From the NCBI RefSeq assembly GCF_013131805.1, contig NZ_JABJRC010000004.1, forward strand, positions 1 to 64,000: a DNA stretch of 64,000 nt, given 5' to 3'. This stretch comes from Kribbella sandramycini. Lineage in GTDB: Bacteria; Actinomycetota; Actinomycetes; Propionibacteriales; Kribbellaceae. Below the pieces are notes generated by a model. It worked only from the letters and a program-made list of their open reading frames with translations, had not been told where the DNA came from and made no database searches. Made by a program: the position numbers and the translations under genes. Shown piece after piece: positions 8,933 through 18,231 of the stretch (the stretch's first letter is position 1; each line of letters opens with the position of its first letter).

Positions 8933-9033
8933 GGGAGTCCTCCAATGGGTCTGATGCCGGTACGTCGGAGCCGGGGTCCGGGTTTCGACAAATGCCGTGG
9001 CGCTGGTGCTGGACTGGTGATTCACTGCGAGCC

Positions 9034-9810
9034 GTGATCAGCAGAGTCGACGAGTACTTGCACACGGTGCCACTGTCCGGAGCTGAGGCCGAGGAGGTCG
9101 GCCCGTTCACGCTGTTCCGTAGTACGACGGTCTGGCCGTACTACGCGCGGCCGAGAGCCGGAGTCACGGTCACCGCGGCCGACGTGCAGGCAGTGCGGGC
9201 GCGCTGCGCGGAGCTGGACCTGCCGCTGAGTTTCGAGTGGGTTGTCGACGCCTGTCCGACGCTGGGCCCGGCCGCCACGGAGGCTGGGCTGACTGCACAC
9301 GAGTACCCGCTGCTGGTGCTCGACCCAGCCGACCTCAAGACGGTGGCCACGGACGCGCGGGTGGAGATTCTGCGGGCGGACGCGGACTTGGTCCGGCTGT
9401 CTCGCGCAGTGCAGAGCATCGGGTTCACAGCCGGCGGCACTGCGGTCGGCGCGGGCGGTCCGGCCGAGCGGGACGCCGCGGTGCCTGAGGTGCCCGCTGC
9501 GACCGTGGAAGGCGTCGTTGACCGGATGCGTCGCGGAGTCACCGTGACGGGAGCTGTGTTCACCGAGGACGGGATGGTCGCCGCAGGCGCGCACCAACAG
9601 GTTGGTGCGACCTCGGAGATCGTCGGAGTGGCGACACTGCCCGCGATGCGACGTCGCGGGCTCGCTGCGGCGCTGACCGCCGCGTTGGCGCAGCATGCGT
9701 TCGACAACGGCGTGGAGCTCCTGCTGCTGTCGGCCGAGAGTGACGCCGTGGCCGCCGTCTACGAACGGGTCGGTTTCCGCCGGATCGGGCAGGCCGGCGC
9801 CGCGGAGTAG
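9034..9810 (+). CDS. GNAT-family N-acetyltransferase
   Basis: 258 residues from GTG at 9034; the start is uncertain because no clear Shine-Dalgarno is present. The C-terminal GNAT acetyl-CoA site VATLPAMRRRGLAAALT and the YERVGFRRI end motif are clear. The N-terminal half is a degenerate GNAT-like domain. It lies divergent from the hydrolase gene. Confidence 0.8.
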   Translation: MISRVDEYLHTVPLSGAEAEEVGPFTLFRSTTVWPYYARPRAGVTVTAADVQAVRARCAELDLPLSFEWVVDACPTLGPAATEAGLTAHEYPLLVLDPADLKTVATDARVEILRADADLVRLSRAVQSIGFTAGGTAVGAGGPAERDAAVPEVPAATVEGVVDRMRRGVTVTGAVFTEDGMVAAGAHQQVGATSEIVGVATLPAMRRRGLAAALTAALAQHAFDNGVELLLLSAESDAVAAVYERVGFRRIGQAGAAE

Positions 9811-9854
9811 CCGACGGTTAGTGATCCACGGGATCGCGCCGTACCGTTGGAGGG

Positions 9855-12137
9855 ATGAGCACGTCCGACCGCAACCGCCCACGCACCCTCGCAGAGGCCC
9901 TGCGCACCTGGGACGACGCTGCCCTCGGACGCCTCCTGCAGCAGCGGCCCGATCTGGCGATGCCCATCCCGGCGGATACCAGCCAGCTCGCTGCGCGCGC
10001 GACGACCAACGCATCGGCCGCCCGGGCGATCAACCGGCTCGACGAGTTCGGCGTCGACCTGTTGGAGGCGCTGTCCGCGCTGCCGGAGCCAGTCAGTCTT
10101 GCTGACCTCGCTGCGGGCGCAGACCAGCCGGTCGACGTCGTCCAACCGCGAGTGGCCGAGCTGATCGACCTGGCGCTGGTCTGGGGTACCGAGGACGATC
10201 TGCGGCTGATTCGCGCCGTTCACGAGCTACTCGGCCCGACACCGGCGGGGCTCGGCCCGATCACCACACGGCACTTCGGTGACCTGGATCAGCTGATCGA
10301 AGACGCCGGACCCGAGGCGCGCGAGGTGCTCGACAAACTCACCTGGGGGCCGCCGACCGGCTCCGTCGAGAAAGCCGAGCGGCCGGTGACGATCGCGTCG
10401 GCCCGGACGCCGGTCGAGCGGTTGCTCGCGCGTGGCCTCGTCGTACCGCGCGATCCGAACACCGTCGTCCTGCCACGGCAGATCGGCCTGCATCTCCGCG
10501 GTGGGCGCGTGCTGGCCGCGACCCGGCCGACGCCACCGCCGCTGGACGGAAAGAAGGTGACTGCCAGCATCGTCGACCACGCTGCGGCCGGTGCGGCGCT
10601 GGATCTGGTTCGGCAGGTCGACAGGGCGTTGGAGCAGCTCGGGATCGAGCCTCCGCCGGTGCTGCGGACCGGTGGCATCGGCGTCCGCGAGCTGCGCAAT
10701 CTGGCCGGGAAGATCGGTGCGGACGAGCCAACCACAGCCGCGGTGTTGGAGATCGCGTACGCCGCCGGTCTGGTCGCGGCAGTCGAGGTCGGGACCAATG
10801 AGATGTGGCTGCCGACCAGTGCCTACGACGACTGGCTGGATCTGGATTTGGCGCACCGGTGGGCGCAGCTGGTCACGGCCTGGTTCGGCGGGATGCGGGC
10901 GATCGGACTGATTGGACGCCGCGACAGCTCCGGTGCCACGGCAGCTGCCCGCGAGCGGCTCATCAATGCGCTCGCGCCGGATCTGGAGCGTCTGCTGGCG
11001 CCAGAGGTCCGGCTGCTGACACTACGCGCGCTGGGCGAGGCGCCTGCCGGAGTGGCTCCTGCAGCGCAGGCTGTTGTTACTTGGGTGGCCTGGCATCGGC
11101 CCCGTCGTGGCGGGCAGTTCCGTGACGAGCTGGTCGAGTGGGCCAGCACCGAGGCCGCACTGCTCGGTCTGACCGGCCTTGGCGCAATGGCTCGGCACGC
11201 GCGCCCACTGCTTACTCAAGAGCCGACCGTTGACGAGCTGGCCGAGGCGATCAGCCCGCTCGTCCCGGAGCCGGTGTCGGAGATCCTCCTCCAGGCAGAC
11301 CTGACTGCGGTCGCGCCCGGGCCGCTGGTGCGCGCCGTCCAGGACGAGTTGTCCGCAATGGCGGATGTCGAGTCGCACGGCGGTGCGGCGGTCTACCGGT
11401 TCAGCGAGAGCTCGGTACGCCGCGCGTTCGACCTCGGCCGGACGGCAGACCAGCTCCACCAGTGGCTGGCGGCTCACTCGCGGACGCCGGTCCCCCAGCC
11501 GCTGACGTATCTGGTGGACGACGTCGCCCGACGGCACGGTGTCCTCCGGCTGGGCACCGCGTCGACGTACCTACGCTGTGACGACGAGTCCGTGCTCACC
11601 CACCTGCTGAGCTCAAGCCTGCCCGGCGTCCAGTTCCGTCGGCTGGCACCAACAGTGGTGGTCTCACCGTCGCCACCGGACATCGTGCTGAACCGCCTCC
11701 GCGAAGCCGGTCTGGCGCCCCTGGCCGAGACCTTCGACGGCGTCGTCCACGTCAGCACCGCAGCCGCCCGCCGCGGTGAGCCACCGCGCCGTCGTACCAG
11801 CCGCGACTTCGCCGACAGCACAATCGAGCTCACCACCGACCAGGTGAAGGCCGTCATCGAAAAGGTCCGCGCCGGCGACCGCCTGGCCGCAGACCGCCCC
11901 AGCGACGAAACCCCCGAGCCGGCCGCCCCCGCCGAAACCATCGCCGTCCTCACCGACGCCGCCGAGTCCCACACCCGCACCTGGATCTCGTACGTCGACC
12001 ACAACGGCACCGCCTCCGAGCGCGTAGTCGAGCCCACTCGGGTCGCCGACGGCTGGCTGACTGCCTACGACCCCACCACCAACCAACCGAGCACCTACGC
12101 CCTGCACCGAATCTCCACCGCCCGCCCAGTCGACTAG
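9855..12137 (+). CDS. Helicase-associated protein (XPB partner, Helicase_C_3/WYL-like type)
   Basis: 760 residues, mostly helical, with tandem winged-helix-like segments. The domain at ~520-620 (STYLRCDDESVLTHLLSS, followed by TVVVSPSPPDIVLNRLREAGLAPL) is the helicase-associated domain found in this actinobacterial family. The last ~90 residues resemble a WYL/SH3-like module (WISYVDHNGTASERVVEPTRV). In mycobacteria the corresponding gene also sits beside xpb. No ATPase motif is present, so it is most likely an accessory DNA-binding partner. A low-complexity Pro/Ala/Glu linker occurs near 670-690. Confidence 0.85.
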   Translation: MSTSDRNRPRTLAEALRTWDDAALGRLLQQRPDLAMPIPADTSQLAARATTNASAARAINRLDEFGVDLLEALSALPEPVSLADLAAGADQPVDVVQPRVAELIDLALVWGTEDDLRLIRAVHELLGPTPAGLGPITTRHFGDLDQLIEDAGPEAREVLDKLTWGPPTGSVEKAERPVTIASARTPVERLLARGLVVPRDPNTVVLPRQIGLHLRGGRVLAATRPTPPPLDGKKVTASIVDHAAAGAALDLVRQVDRALEQLGIEPPPVLRTGGIGVRELRNLAGKIGADEPTTAAVLEIAYAAGLVAAVEVGTNEMWLPTSAYDDWLDLDLAHRWAQLVTAWFGGMRAIGLIGRRDSSGATAAARERLINALAPDLERLLAPEVRLLTLRALGEAPAGVAPAAQAVVTWVAWHRPRRGGQFRDELVEWASTEAALLGLTGLGAMARHARPLLTQEPTVDELAEAISPLVPEPVSEILLQADLTAVAPGPLVRAVQDELSAMADVESHGGAAVYRFSESSVRRAFDLGRTADQLHQWLAAHSRTPVPQPLTYLVDDVARRHGVLRLGTASTYLRCDDESVLTHLLSSSLPGVQFRRLAPTVVVSPSPPDIVLNRLREAGLAPLAETFDGVVHVSTAAARRGEPPRRRTSRDFADSTIELTTDQVKAVIEKVRAGDRLAADRPSDETPEPAAPAETIAVLTDAAESHTRTWISYVDHNGTASERVVEPTRVADGWLTAYDPTTNQPSTYALHRISTARPVD

Positions 12138-12173
12138 TCGCCGCCGCCCCCGCCACCACCTCACGATAGAGCC

Positions 12174-12190
12174 GCTCAGGCGGCCTGAGC
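12174..12190. other. Short perfect hairpin between helicase partner and XPB gene
   Basis: GCTCAGG (12174-12180) pairs with CCTGAGC (12184-12190) across a three-base loop. No T-tract follows directly. It may be a weak terminator or processing site in the 109-base gap. Confidence 0.3.
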
Positions 12191-12246
12191 TGCCGTTTGG
12201 CGGTAGCAGGCACAATGGAGGGTCGGCCGAGTGATGGGAGTGGCGC

Positions 12247-13887
12247 GTGACGGACGGGCCGTTGATTGTGCAGTCGGACAAGACTCTGTTGCTGGAGACT
12301 GCGCATCCGGATTCTGGGGCGTGCCGGAAGGCTATTGCGCCTTTTGCTGAGTTGGAGCGCGCACCGGAGCATGTGCACACCTACCGGCTGACGCCGCTGG
12401 GGCTGTGGAATGCGCGGGCTGCTGGGCACGATGCGGAGCAGGTGATCGACGTACTGCTGCGCTACAGCCGGTACCCGGTGCCGCACTCGCTGCTGGTCGA
12501 CATCGCCGAGACGCTGGACCGGTACGGGCGGCTGCGGCTGGAGAAGCACCCGCAGCACGGTCTGGTGCTGGTCACGACGGATCGACCGGTGCTGGAGGAG
12601 GTGCTGCGGTCGGCGAAGGTGAAGCCGATGCTGGGTGCGCGCATCGACGACGACACCGTGCTGGTGCACCCGTCGGAGCGCGGTCACCTCAAGCAGACGC
12701 TACTGAAGCTCGGCTGGCCCGCTGAAGACCTCGCCGGGTACGTCGACGGCGAAGCCCACCAGATCGACCTCCTGAAGGACGGCTGGGAGCTGCGGCCGTA
12801 CCAGGAGCAGGCGGCCGACTCGTTCTGGCACGGCGGCTCGGGCGTCGTCGTACTACCCTGTGGTGCCGGTAAGACGATCGTCGGCGCCGCTGCGATGGCG
12901 CAGGCCTCGGCGACGACGCTGATCCTCGTCACGAACACCGTGTCCGCCCGGCAGTGGAAGGACGAGCTGCTGAAGCGGACGTCGCTGACCGAGGAGGAGA
13001 TCGGCGAGTACTCCGGCTCCCGCAAGGAGATCCGCCCGGTGACCATCGCGACGTACCAGGTGATGACGACGCGCCGGAAGGGCGTCTACACCCATCTGGA
13101 GCTGTTCGACGCCCGCGACTGGGGCCTCATCGTGTACGACGAGGTCCACCTGCTGCCGGCGCCCATCTTCCGGATGACGGCGGACCTGCAGACCAGGCGG
13201 CGCCTCGGCCTCACGGCGACGCTGGTGCGCGAGGACGGCCGCGAGGGTGATGTCTTCTCGCTGATCGGCCCGAAGCGGTACGACGCGCCCTGGAAGGACA
13301 TCGAGTCGCAGGGCTGGATCGCGCCGGCAGACTGCGTCGAGATCCGCGTCGACCTGGAGCAGAGCGAGCGGTTCGTCTACGCGACCGCCGAGCCGGAGGA
13401 CCGCTACCGGCTGGCGGCCTCCACACCGGCCAAGTCCCGGCTGGTACGCCGGATCGCTGACCACCACGCCGGTGAGCCGCTACTGGTGATCGGCCAGTAC
13501 ATCGACCAGCTGGACGAGCTGGGCGAACGGCTGGAGTGTCCGGTGATCAAGGGCGAGACGAGCATCCGGGAGCGGCAGCGGCTGTTCGATGCGTTCCGTA
13601 CCGGCGAGATCAACCGGCTCGTCGTCAGCAAGGTCGCGAACTTCTCGATCGACCTGCCTGAGGCCTCGGTGGCCATCCAGGTCTCCGGCACGTTCGGCTC
13701 CCGGCAGGAGGAGGCGCAGCGGCTGGGGCGCGTCCTGCGTCCGAAGGCCGACGGGCGCACTGCCCGCTTCTACTCGATCGTCGCCCGCGACACCGTGGAC
13801 GCCGAGTTCGCTGCCCACCGCCAGCGCTTCCTGGCCGAGCAGGGCTATGCGTACACGATTGTGGATGCTGAAAATCTATTCGCCTAG
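12247..13887 (+). CDS. xpb: XPB-type DNA repair helicase
   Basis: 546 residues. Damage-recognition-like N-terminal region (1-~180), then helicase lobe 1 with Walker A PCGAGKT and DEVH box YDEVHLL, and lobe 2 ending with the arginine-finger motif SGTFGSRQEEAQRLGRVLRP. This is the 3'-to-5' superfamily 2 helicase homologous to eukaryotic XPB; mycobacterial homologues unwind and anneal DNA and are linked to nucleotide excision repair. Full length for the bacterial family. The partner gene lies 109 bases upstream; the 3' end overlaps the convergent GntR gene by 12 bases. Confidence 0.95.
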   Translation: MTDGPLIVQSDKTLLLETAHPDSGACRKAIAPFAELERAPEHVHTYRLTPLGLWNARAAGHDAEQVIDVLLRYSRYPVPHSLLVDIAETLDRYGRLRLEKHPQHGLVLVTTDRPVLEEVLRSAKVKPMLGARIDDDTVLVHPSERGHLKQTLLKLGWPAEDLAGYVDGEAHQIDLLKDGWELRPYQEQAADSFWHGGSGVVVLPCGAGKTIVGAAAMAQASATTLILVTNTVSARQWKDELLKRTSLTEEEIGEYSGSRKEIRPVTIATYQVMTTRRKGVYTHLELFDARDWGLIVYDEVHLLPAPIFRMTADLQTRRRLGLTATLVREDGREGDVFSLIGPKRYDAPWKDIESQGWIAPADCVEIRVDLEQSERFVYATAEPEDRYRLAASTPAKSRLVRRIADHHAGEPLLVIGQYIDQLDELGERLECPVIKGETSIRERQRLFDAFRTGEINRLVVSKVANFSIDLPEASVAIQVSGTFGSRQEEAQRLGRVLRPKADGRTARFYSIVARDTVDAEFAAHRQRFLAEQGYAYTIVDAENLFA

Positions 13888-14580
13888 GCGGCTGTGGATG
13901 CCGTTGAAGTGCCTGCGCATGGAGCGGGCGAAGGCATCGGGGTCGGCGAGTTTGTCGAGCAGGTCCCGGTGCCAGGCGGCGGCGTCCGCGGGGGTGTAGC
14001 GGGCGCCGGGCAGCCGGGCGTCGACCTCGGCGAAGGTGCGCCAGAAGACCGAGAGCAGATCGATGACGAGGGCGTTGCCGAGCGGCTCGTAGAGGGCCTG
14101 ATGGAAGGCCCAGTCCTCGTCGGGGAAGTACTCACCGGCGGCGGCCTTGGCCTCCATCCGCTGCACAAGCTCCTCGAGGACGTCGGCGTCGTGCGTGGCG
14201 AAGTGCGCGACGACATCCTCGGCCAGACCGACCTCGAGCGCCTGCCGGACCTCCAGCACGTTCTGCACATCCCGAAGGTCACCAGCCATCGACTGCGACA
14301 TCCGGAACGCCAGACCGTCCTCCAGGGACTGCAGCGACACCGCACCGACGTACGTGCCGTAGCCGTGCCGGATCTCGATGATGCCGACGGCCTGGAGTGC
14401 TTTCATCGCCTCCCGCAGCGGATGCCGGCCGACGCCGAGCTGCGCCATCAGCTCCTGCTCATTCGGCAGCGGGTCACCGGCCTTCAGCCCGCGCTCGAGG
14501 ATGAAGGACTTCATCTGGTCGCGGATGAAGGACTGATTGCCTGCCGCACCACGCGCCCGGCTGAGCCCACCCGTCGTCAC
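13876..14580 (-). CDS. GntR/FCD-family transcriptional regulator
   Basis: 234 residues. N-terminal winged HTH (LPNEQELMAQLGVGRHPLREAMKALQAVGIIEIRHGYGTYV) and a C-terminal all-helical FCD ligand domain with the metal-binding pattern built from Asp/His residues (EDWAFHQALYE ... AWHRDLL). FCD regulators commonly respond to sugar acids or carboxylates. Placed with aldolase and sialidase genes, it is the probable regulator of this sugar locus, and the inverted repeat at 16572-16591 is a good candidate target. Confidence 0.93.
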   Translation of the reverse strand: MTTGGLSRARGAAGNQSFIRDQMKSFILERGLKAGDPLPNEQELMAQLGVGRHPLREAMKALQAVGIIEIRHGYGTYVGAVSLQSLEDGLAFRMSQSMAGDLRDVQNVLEVRQALEVGLAEDVVAHFATHDADVLEELVQRMEAKAAAGEYFPDEDWAFHQALYEPLGNALVIDLLSVFWRTFAEVDARLPGARYTPADAAAWHRDLLDKLADPDAFARSMRRHFNGIHSRLGE

Positions 14581-14607
14581 TGCCCGGCCTCCCTTGGTAG
14601 AGACCGC

Positions 14608-15516
14608 TCAGTGTAATCCGGCGCGGTCCAGCAACGGCCGGATCGCCGCGATCTCGGCGTCGTCCAGCGGAATGCCCGGGTACGCCGGGATCGGGCAGTC
14701 GATCACCCCGAGCAGGTGCAGCGCGGCCTTGAACGCGCCCAGAGCCGCCGAGCTGGCGCCCATCCGGCCCCGGTCCGCCACCTCGACGATCTCGAACAAG
14801 CGGATCAGCCGCTCCTGCTCCACGCGCGCAGCCTCACCCCGGGCGCCGTACAGCCGCACGTATCCCGCCGGGTCCACATTTCCCAGCCCTGGCACGACGC
14901 CGTCCACTCCGAACGCCAGTGCGGAGTCGACCGACACCTCTGACCCTGTCATGATCGCGAACCCGTCCAGCCCGGCGTCCCGTCGTTCCATCACCAGCCG
15001 ACGCAGACTGGGCTCCTGACCGCTGGAGTCCTTCACACCGGCAATCACACCAGCCTTCGCGAGCGAGATCATCAGCGGCGCCGGCAGCTTCGTCCCGACC
15101 CGCACTGGAATGTCGTAGGCGTACAAAGGGACATCACCAGCGACTTCTGCCAGCCGCGTGAAGTGCCGACGGATCTCTGCCGAATGCGTCGCCGCGTAGT
15201 AAGGCGCAGTAGCAACCAAACCGTCCACTCCGGCTTTCAGAGCGGCAGAAATGTGCGCACCGACGCGAGCAGTCGACGCATCGATCACTCCGGCCAGCAC
15301 CGGCACCTGACCGCCGACCTCACCGACGACTGTCTCCAGCACCACCTGTCGCTGCTCGTCACTCAGAAACGTCCCCTCACCAGACGTGCCGAGTACGAAT
15401 ACCCCACTCACCCCACCAGCGAGTTGGTACTCCACCAGCCGAGCCAGCGATGCCGTGTCGACGTCGTACGACGGAGTGAACGGTGTGACGAGGGGCGGTA
15501 CGACACCAGTCAGCAA
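14608..15516 (-). CDS. Dihydrodipicolinate synthase/N-acetylneuraminate lyase family aldolase
   Basis: 302 residues from a TTG at 15516, with GGGAG upstream and only 16 bases after the sialidase stop. Longer frames upstream do not resemble the family. Family motifs are GTSGEGTFLS (substrate carboxylate site), YAYDIPVRVG (catalytic Tyr) and AGVKDSSG (Schiff-base Lys). With a sialidase alongside, cleavage of N-acetylneuraminate or a related keto sugar acid is plausible, but other aldolases of this family use different keto acids, and no other nan genes are adjacent. Confidence 0.9.
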   Translation of the reverse strand: MLTGVVPPLVTPFTPSYDVDTASLARLVEYQLAGGVSGVFVLGTSGEGTFLSDEQRQVVLETVVGEVGGQVPVLAGVIDASTARVGAHISAALKAGVDGLVATAPYYAATHSAEIRRHFTRLAEVAGDVPLYAYDIPVRVGTKLPAPLMISLAKAGVIAGVKDSSGQEPSLRRLVMERRDAGLDGFAIMTGSEVSVDSALAFGVDGVVPGLGNVDPAGYVRLYGARGEAARVEQERLIRLFEIVEVADRGRMGASSAALGAFKAALHLLGVIDCPIPAYPGIPLDDAEIAAIRPLLDRAGLH

Positions 15517-15532
15517 GGCAATCTCCCAACGG

Positions 15533-16576
15533 TCAAAGGGCGAATGTGGCAAAGCGCAGCGCAGCGAACGACGACGTCTCGCCCGCCTCGTAGAAGACAC
15601 CGACCGAGCCATCGGGCAACAGAGTCAGATCGGAGTACCCAGCCATGCCTGGATGCACGACCAATCCGGGCTCCCAGGTCGCACCGGCGTCGGAGCTGAC
15701 GAAAATGGTCAGCTCGCGCCGCACCGCCGGGTCAGTAGGTGTCGAGAGCAACAATCGCCCGTCCGGCAGCGTCAGCACATTCCCCTGGATCCCCGGCGCG
15801 GTGACCTCGGGAATTCCGGCGTACGGCGCATCCAACGTCACTCCGCCGTCGGACGACCAGGCATGTACTCGGGCCGGTCCCGTGCCGAGGTGGTTACGGG
15901 CGTTGAAGTACAGCCGACCGTCGGGCAGCTGCGCGACTGCCGTCTCATTGGCGTTGACCTCTGGCCCGTCGTTGCGGTCGATGAAGCCAACCGACCAGGT
16001 CCAACCAGAGTCGTCACTCAGCAGGCAGTGTCCGCCGTTGACGCCACCGGGCACCACAGAGTGGTTTGCGGGTACTACAAGCCGGCCGTCCCGCAGTGCG
16101 ATCCCGTGGCCCGGTCCGGTCGCGTACCAACCCCAGTCCGCCGGCTTGACCTGCGCTGTGAGCTCGCGAGCCGAACTCCAGGTCGCACCGTCGTCGGCGG
16201 ACCACTGAACGAACACCCGGCGCCCGTCGACGTCGTCACCGTGCGCCAACGCAGACTCCACCGCGTCGGCGCCGTTCTGGACGGACAGCAGGACGATGTC
16301 GCCACTGATCGGGTCGATGACCGGTGCCGGATTCCCGCAGGTCTTGCCCGCCACCGCGAGTACGACCTGCAACGGCAGCCAGCTCTGCCCGCCGTCCAGC
16401 GAGCGCCGTAGCACCAGCTCGATCTCACCGGAGTCGCCCGGCCCGTGCCTGCGGCCCTCACAGAAGGCCAGCACCAGCTGCCCTCGCGACACCACCGCCG
16501 GGATCCGGAACGTGTGGTACCCCGACCCGGCCGGATCGAAGACCAGCACCGGAGCAGCACCGACTCTTGAAGACAT
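15533..16576 (-). CDS. Exo-alpha-sialidase/BNR-repeat glycoside hydrolase
   Basis: 347 residues. Six-bladed-propeller sialidase with FRIPAVV arginine motif near the N-terminus and repeated Asp-boxes: SLDGGQSW, SADDGATW, SDDSGWTW, SSDGGVTL and SSDAGATW. There is no signal peptide, so it acts in the cytoplasm on imported oligosaccharides or conjugates. First gene of the minus-strand set; its start codon lies inside the inverted repeat facing the importer genes. Confidence 0.9.
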   Translation of the reverse strand: MSSRVGAAPVLVFDPAGSGYHTFRIPAVVSRGQLVLAFCEGRRHGPGDSGEIELVLRRSLDGGQSWLPLQVVLAVAGKTCGNPAPVIDPISGDIVLLSVQNGADAVESALAHGDDVDGRRVFVQWSADDGATWSSARELTAQVKPADWGWYATGPGHGIALRDGRLVVPANHSVVPGGVNGGHCLLSDDSGWTWSVGFIDRNDGPEVNANETAVAQLPDGRLYFNARNHLGTGPARVHAWSSDGGVTLDAPYAGIPEVTAPGIQGNVLTLPDGRLLLSTPTDPAVRRELTIFVSSDAGATWEPGLVVHPGMAGYSDLTLLPDGSVGVFYEAGETSSFAALRFATFAL

Positions 16577-16591
16577 AGGACGTACTATGTC
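16572..16591. promoter_or_regulatory. Candidate operator between sialidase and importer genes
   Basis: GACATAG (16572-16578) and CTATGTC (16585-16591) form a perfect 7-bp inverted repeat with a 6-bp centre, overlapping the sialidase start codon and 33 bases before the binding-protein gene. Size and symmetry suit a GntR/FCD dimer. Binding by the local regulator is inferred. Confidence 0.55.
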
Positions 16592-16623
16592 ATGGTGTGG
16601 TCTCCGACGGAAGGTGAGGCCTC

Positions 16624-18231
16624 ATGTCAGTCAGCAGACGTACGTTCCTCGGCGGCGGACTGGCCGCCGCCGCTGTCGCCGCCACCGGCACACCGCTGCT
16701 GACCGCCTGCGGCGCGAGCCAGAACGACGTCGCGGCCGCCAATCGGGCCGTGCGGCTGCCGACGTTCACCAAGTACGCCGGCGTCACACCGGACCTTCCC
16801 AGCGACGGCGTCGTCCTGGACGGCTTCCTGAAGTACCCGGCCAACCCGGTCCGGGCGATCACCGAGGCGCCCGGCAACGGGCGGCCGATCACGTTCCTGA
16901 CCAACATCCCCGGTGCGATCCCGCCGGCCGCGGACCGCAACCAGTTCTGGCAGGCGCTGAACGAGCGGCTCGGCTCCGAGCTCCAGATCAGCATGGCGTC
17001 GAACGACGAGTACAAGGACAAGTTCGCCACCCGCATCGCCGGCGGCGACCTGCCGGACATCCTCAACATCCCGGTCGACACCGCCCAGATCCCCGGCCTG
17101 GTGAAGGCCAAGTGCCTGGACCTCTCCGAGCACCTGTCAGGTGACGCCGTCCAGAAGTACCCGTTTCTCGCAAACATCCCGACCGACTTCTGGAAGGGCT
17201 GCGTGTTCAACGGCGCCATCTACGGCGTTCCGGTGCCACGCGGGATGTCCCGGACCTCGCTGGCGCTGTACCGCGAGGATCTGCTCGCCGCGAAGGGCAT
17301 CAAGGACCCGAGGCCGAAGAACTTCGAGGAGTTCTTCGACCTGGCCAAGGAGCTGACTGCGGCGAAGCAGAACCGGTGGGCGTGGACGCGGGTGCCGCTG
17401 TCGACCATTCGGCAGATGCTCGGCGTACCGAACGTCTGGAAGGAGAACGGCGGCAAGTTCAGCTCCAGCTACGAGGACGAGGCAAACCAGGAGGCTCTCG
17501 AGTCAGGCCGCAAGATGGTCGCCGCTGGGGTAGTGAATCCAGATGCCTTCAACGACAAGGCCAGTGCGCGCAAGCAGTGGTTCAACGGCGGCATAGCAGC
17601 GTTCGACTACGACAGCTTCGTCGCCTGGAACCAGTACTACGCCGACAACACCGCAGGTGACGCCTTTGCGGTCAACATGCTCGACGTGCCCGGCGGTACG
17701 CCGTGGATGGGCGGTGCGCTGAACAACGTGACCGCATTCAGCAAGGACAGCAAGCACTCACCCGAGACGCTGCTCAAGATCGCCAACTGGATGGCTGCGC
17801 CGTTCGGCACCGAGGAGTACCTGTTCCGCAAGTACGGCGTCGCCGGCCGGCACTACACCTTGCAGGGCACAGATCCGATCCCCTCGAAGGCGGGCGTCGT
17901 CGAGACCGGTATCGGCCTGCAGTACATCAGCGACGCACCTCTGTCGCTGTACTGGGCAGGCAAACCGGAGGTGCCGCGCAAACAGCACGCAGTCCAACAG
18001 AAGATCGCGAAACAGCTTGTGCACGATGCTTCGTACGGTCTGTACTCCGATACGCAGTCGAAGAAGCAGGCGCAGCTAGCCAGGACTATGACCGACCTGG
18101 AGACGCAGATCATCCAGGGCAAAAAGCCGGTTTCGGACTGGGCCCGTGGCGTGGCGGACTGGAAAGCGGCGGGCGGCGACAAGATGCGCTCCGAGCTCGA
18201 GCAGGCGCTCGCGGACACGGCGGGGAAGTAG
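16624..18231 (+). CDS. Extracellular sugar-binding lipoprotein of an ABC importer (LipO/YtcQ type)
   Basis: 535 residues. The N-terminus has a twin-arginine motif (SRRTFLGGG) and a lipobox LTAC with the lipid-modified Cys near 30, so it is a Tat-exported lipoprotein. The long (>500 residue) binding protein matches the family that works with LplB/YtcP permeases on oligosaccharides. The permease gene begins on the base after its stop codon. No ATPase gene is in the locus; a shared MsmK-type ATPase is expected elsewhere. Confidence 0.9.
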   Translation: MSVSRRTFLGGGLAAAAVAATGTPLLTACGASQNDVAAANRAVRLPTFTKYAGVTPDLPSDGVVLDGFLKYPANPVRAITEAPGNGRPITFLTNIPGAIPPAADRNQFWQALNERLGSELQISMASNDEYKDKFATRIAGGDLPDILNIPVDTAQIPGLVKAKCLDLSEHLSGDAVQKYPFLANIPTDFWKGCVFNGAIYGVPVPRGMSRTSLALYREDLLAAKGIKDPRPKNFEEFFDLAKELTAAKQNRWAWTRVPLSTIRQMLGVPNVWKENGGKFSSSYEDEANQEALESGRKMVAAGVVNPDAFNDKASARKQWFNGGIAAFDYDSFVAWNQYYADNTAGDAFAVNMLDVPGGTPWMGGALNNVTAFSKDSKHSPETLLKIANWMAAPFGTEEYLFRKYGVAGRHYTLQGTDPIPSKAGVVETGIGLQYISDAPLSLYWAGKPEVPRKQHAVQQKIAKQLVHDASYGLYSDTQSKKQAQLARTMTDLETQIIQGKKPVSDWARGVADWKAAGGDKMRSELEQALADTAGK

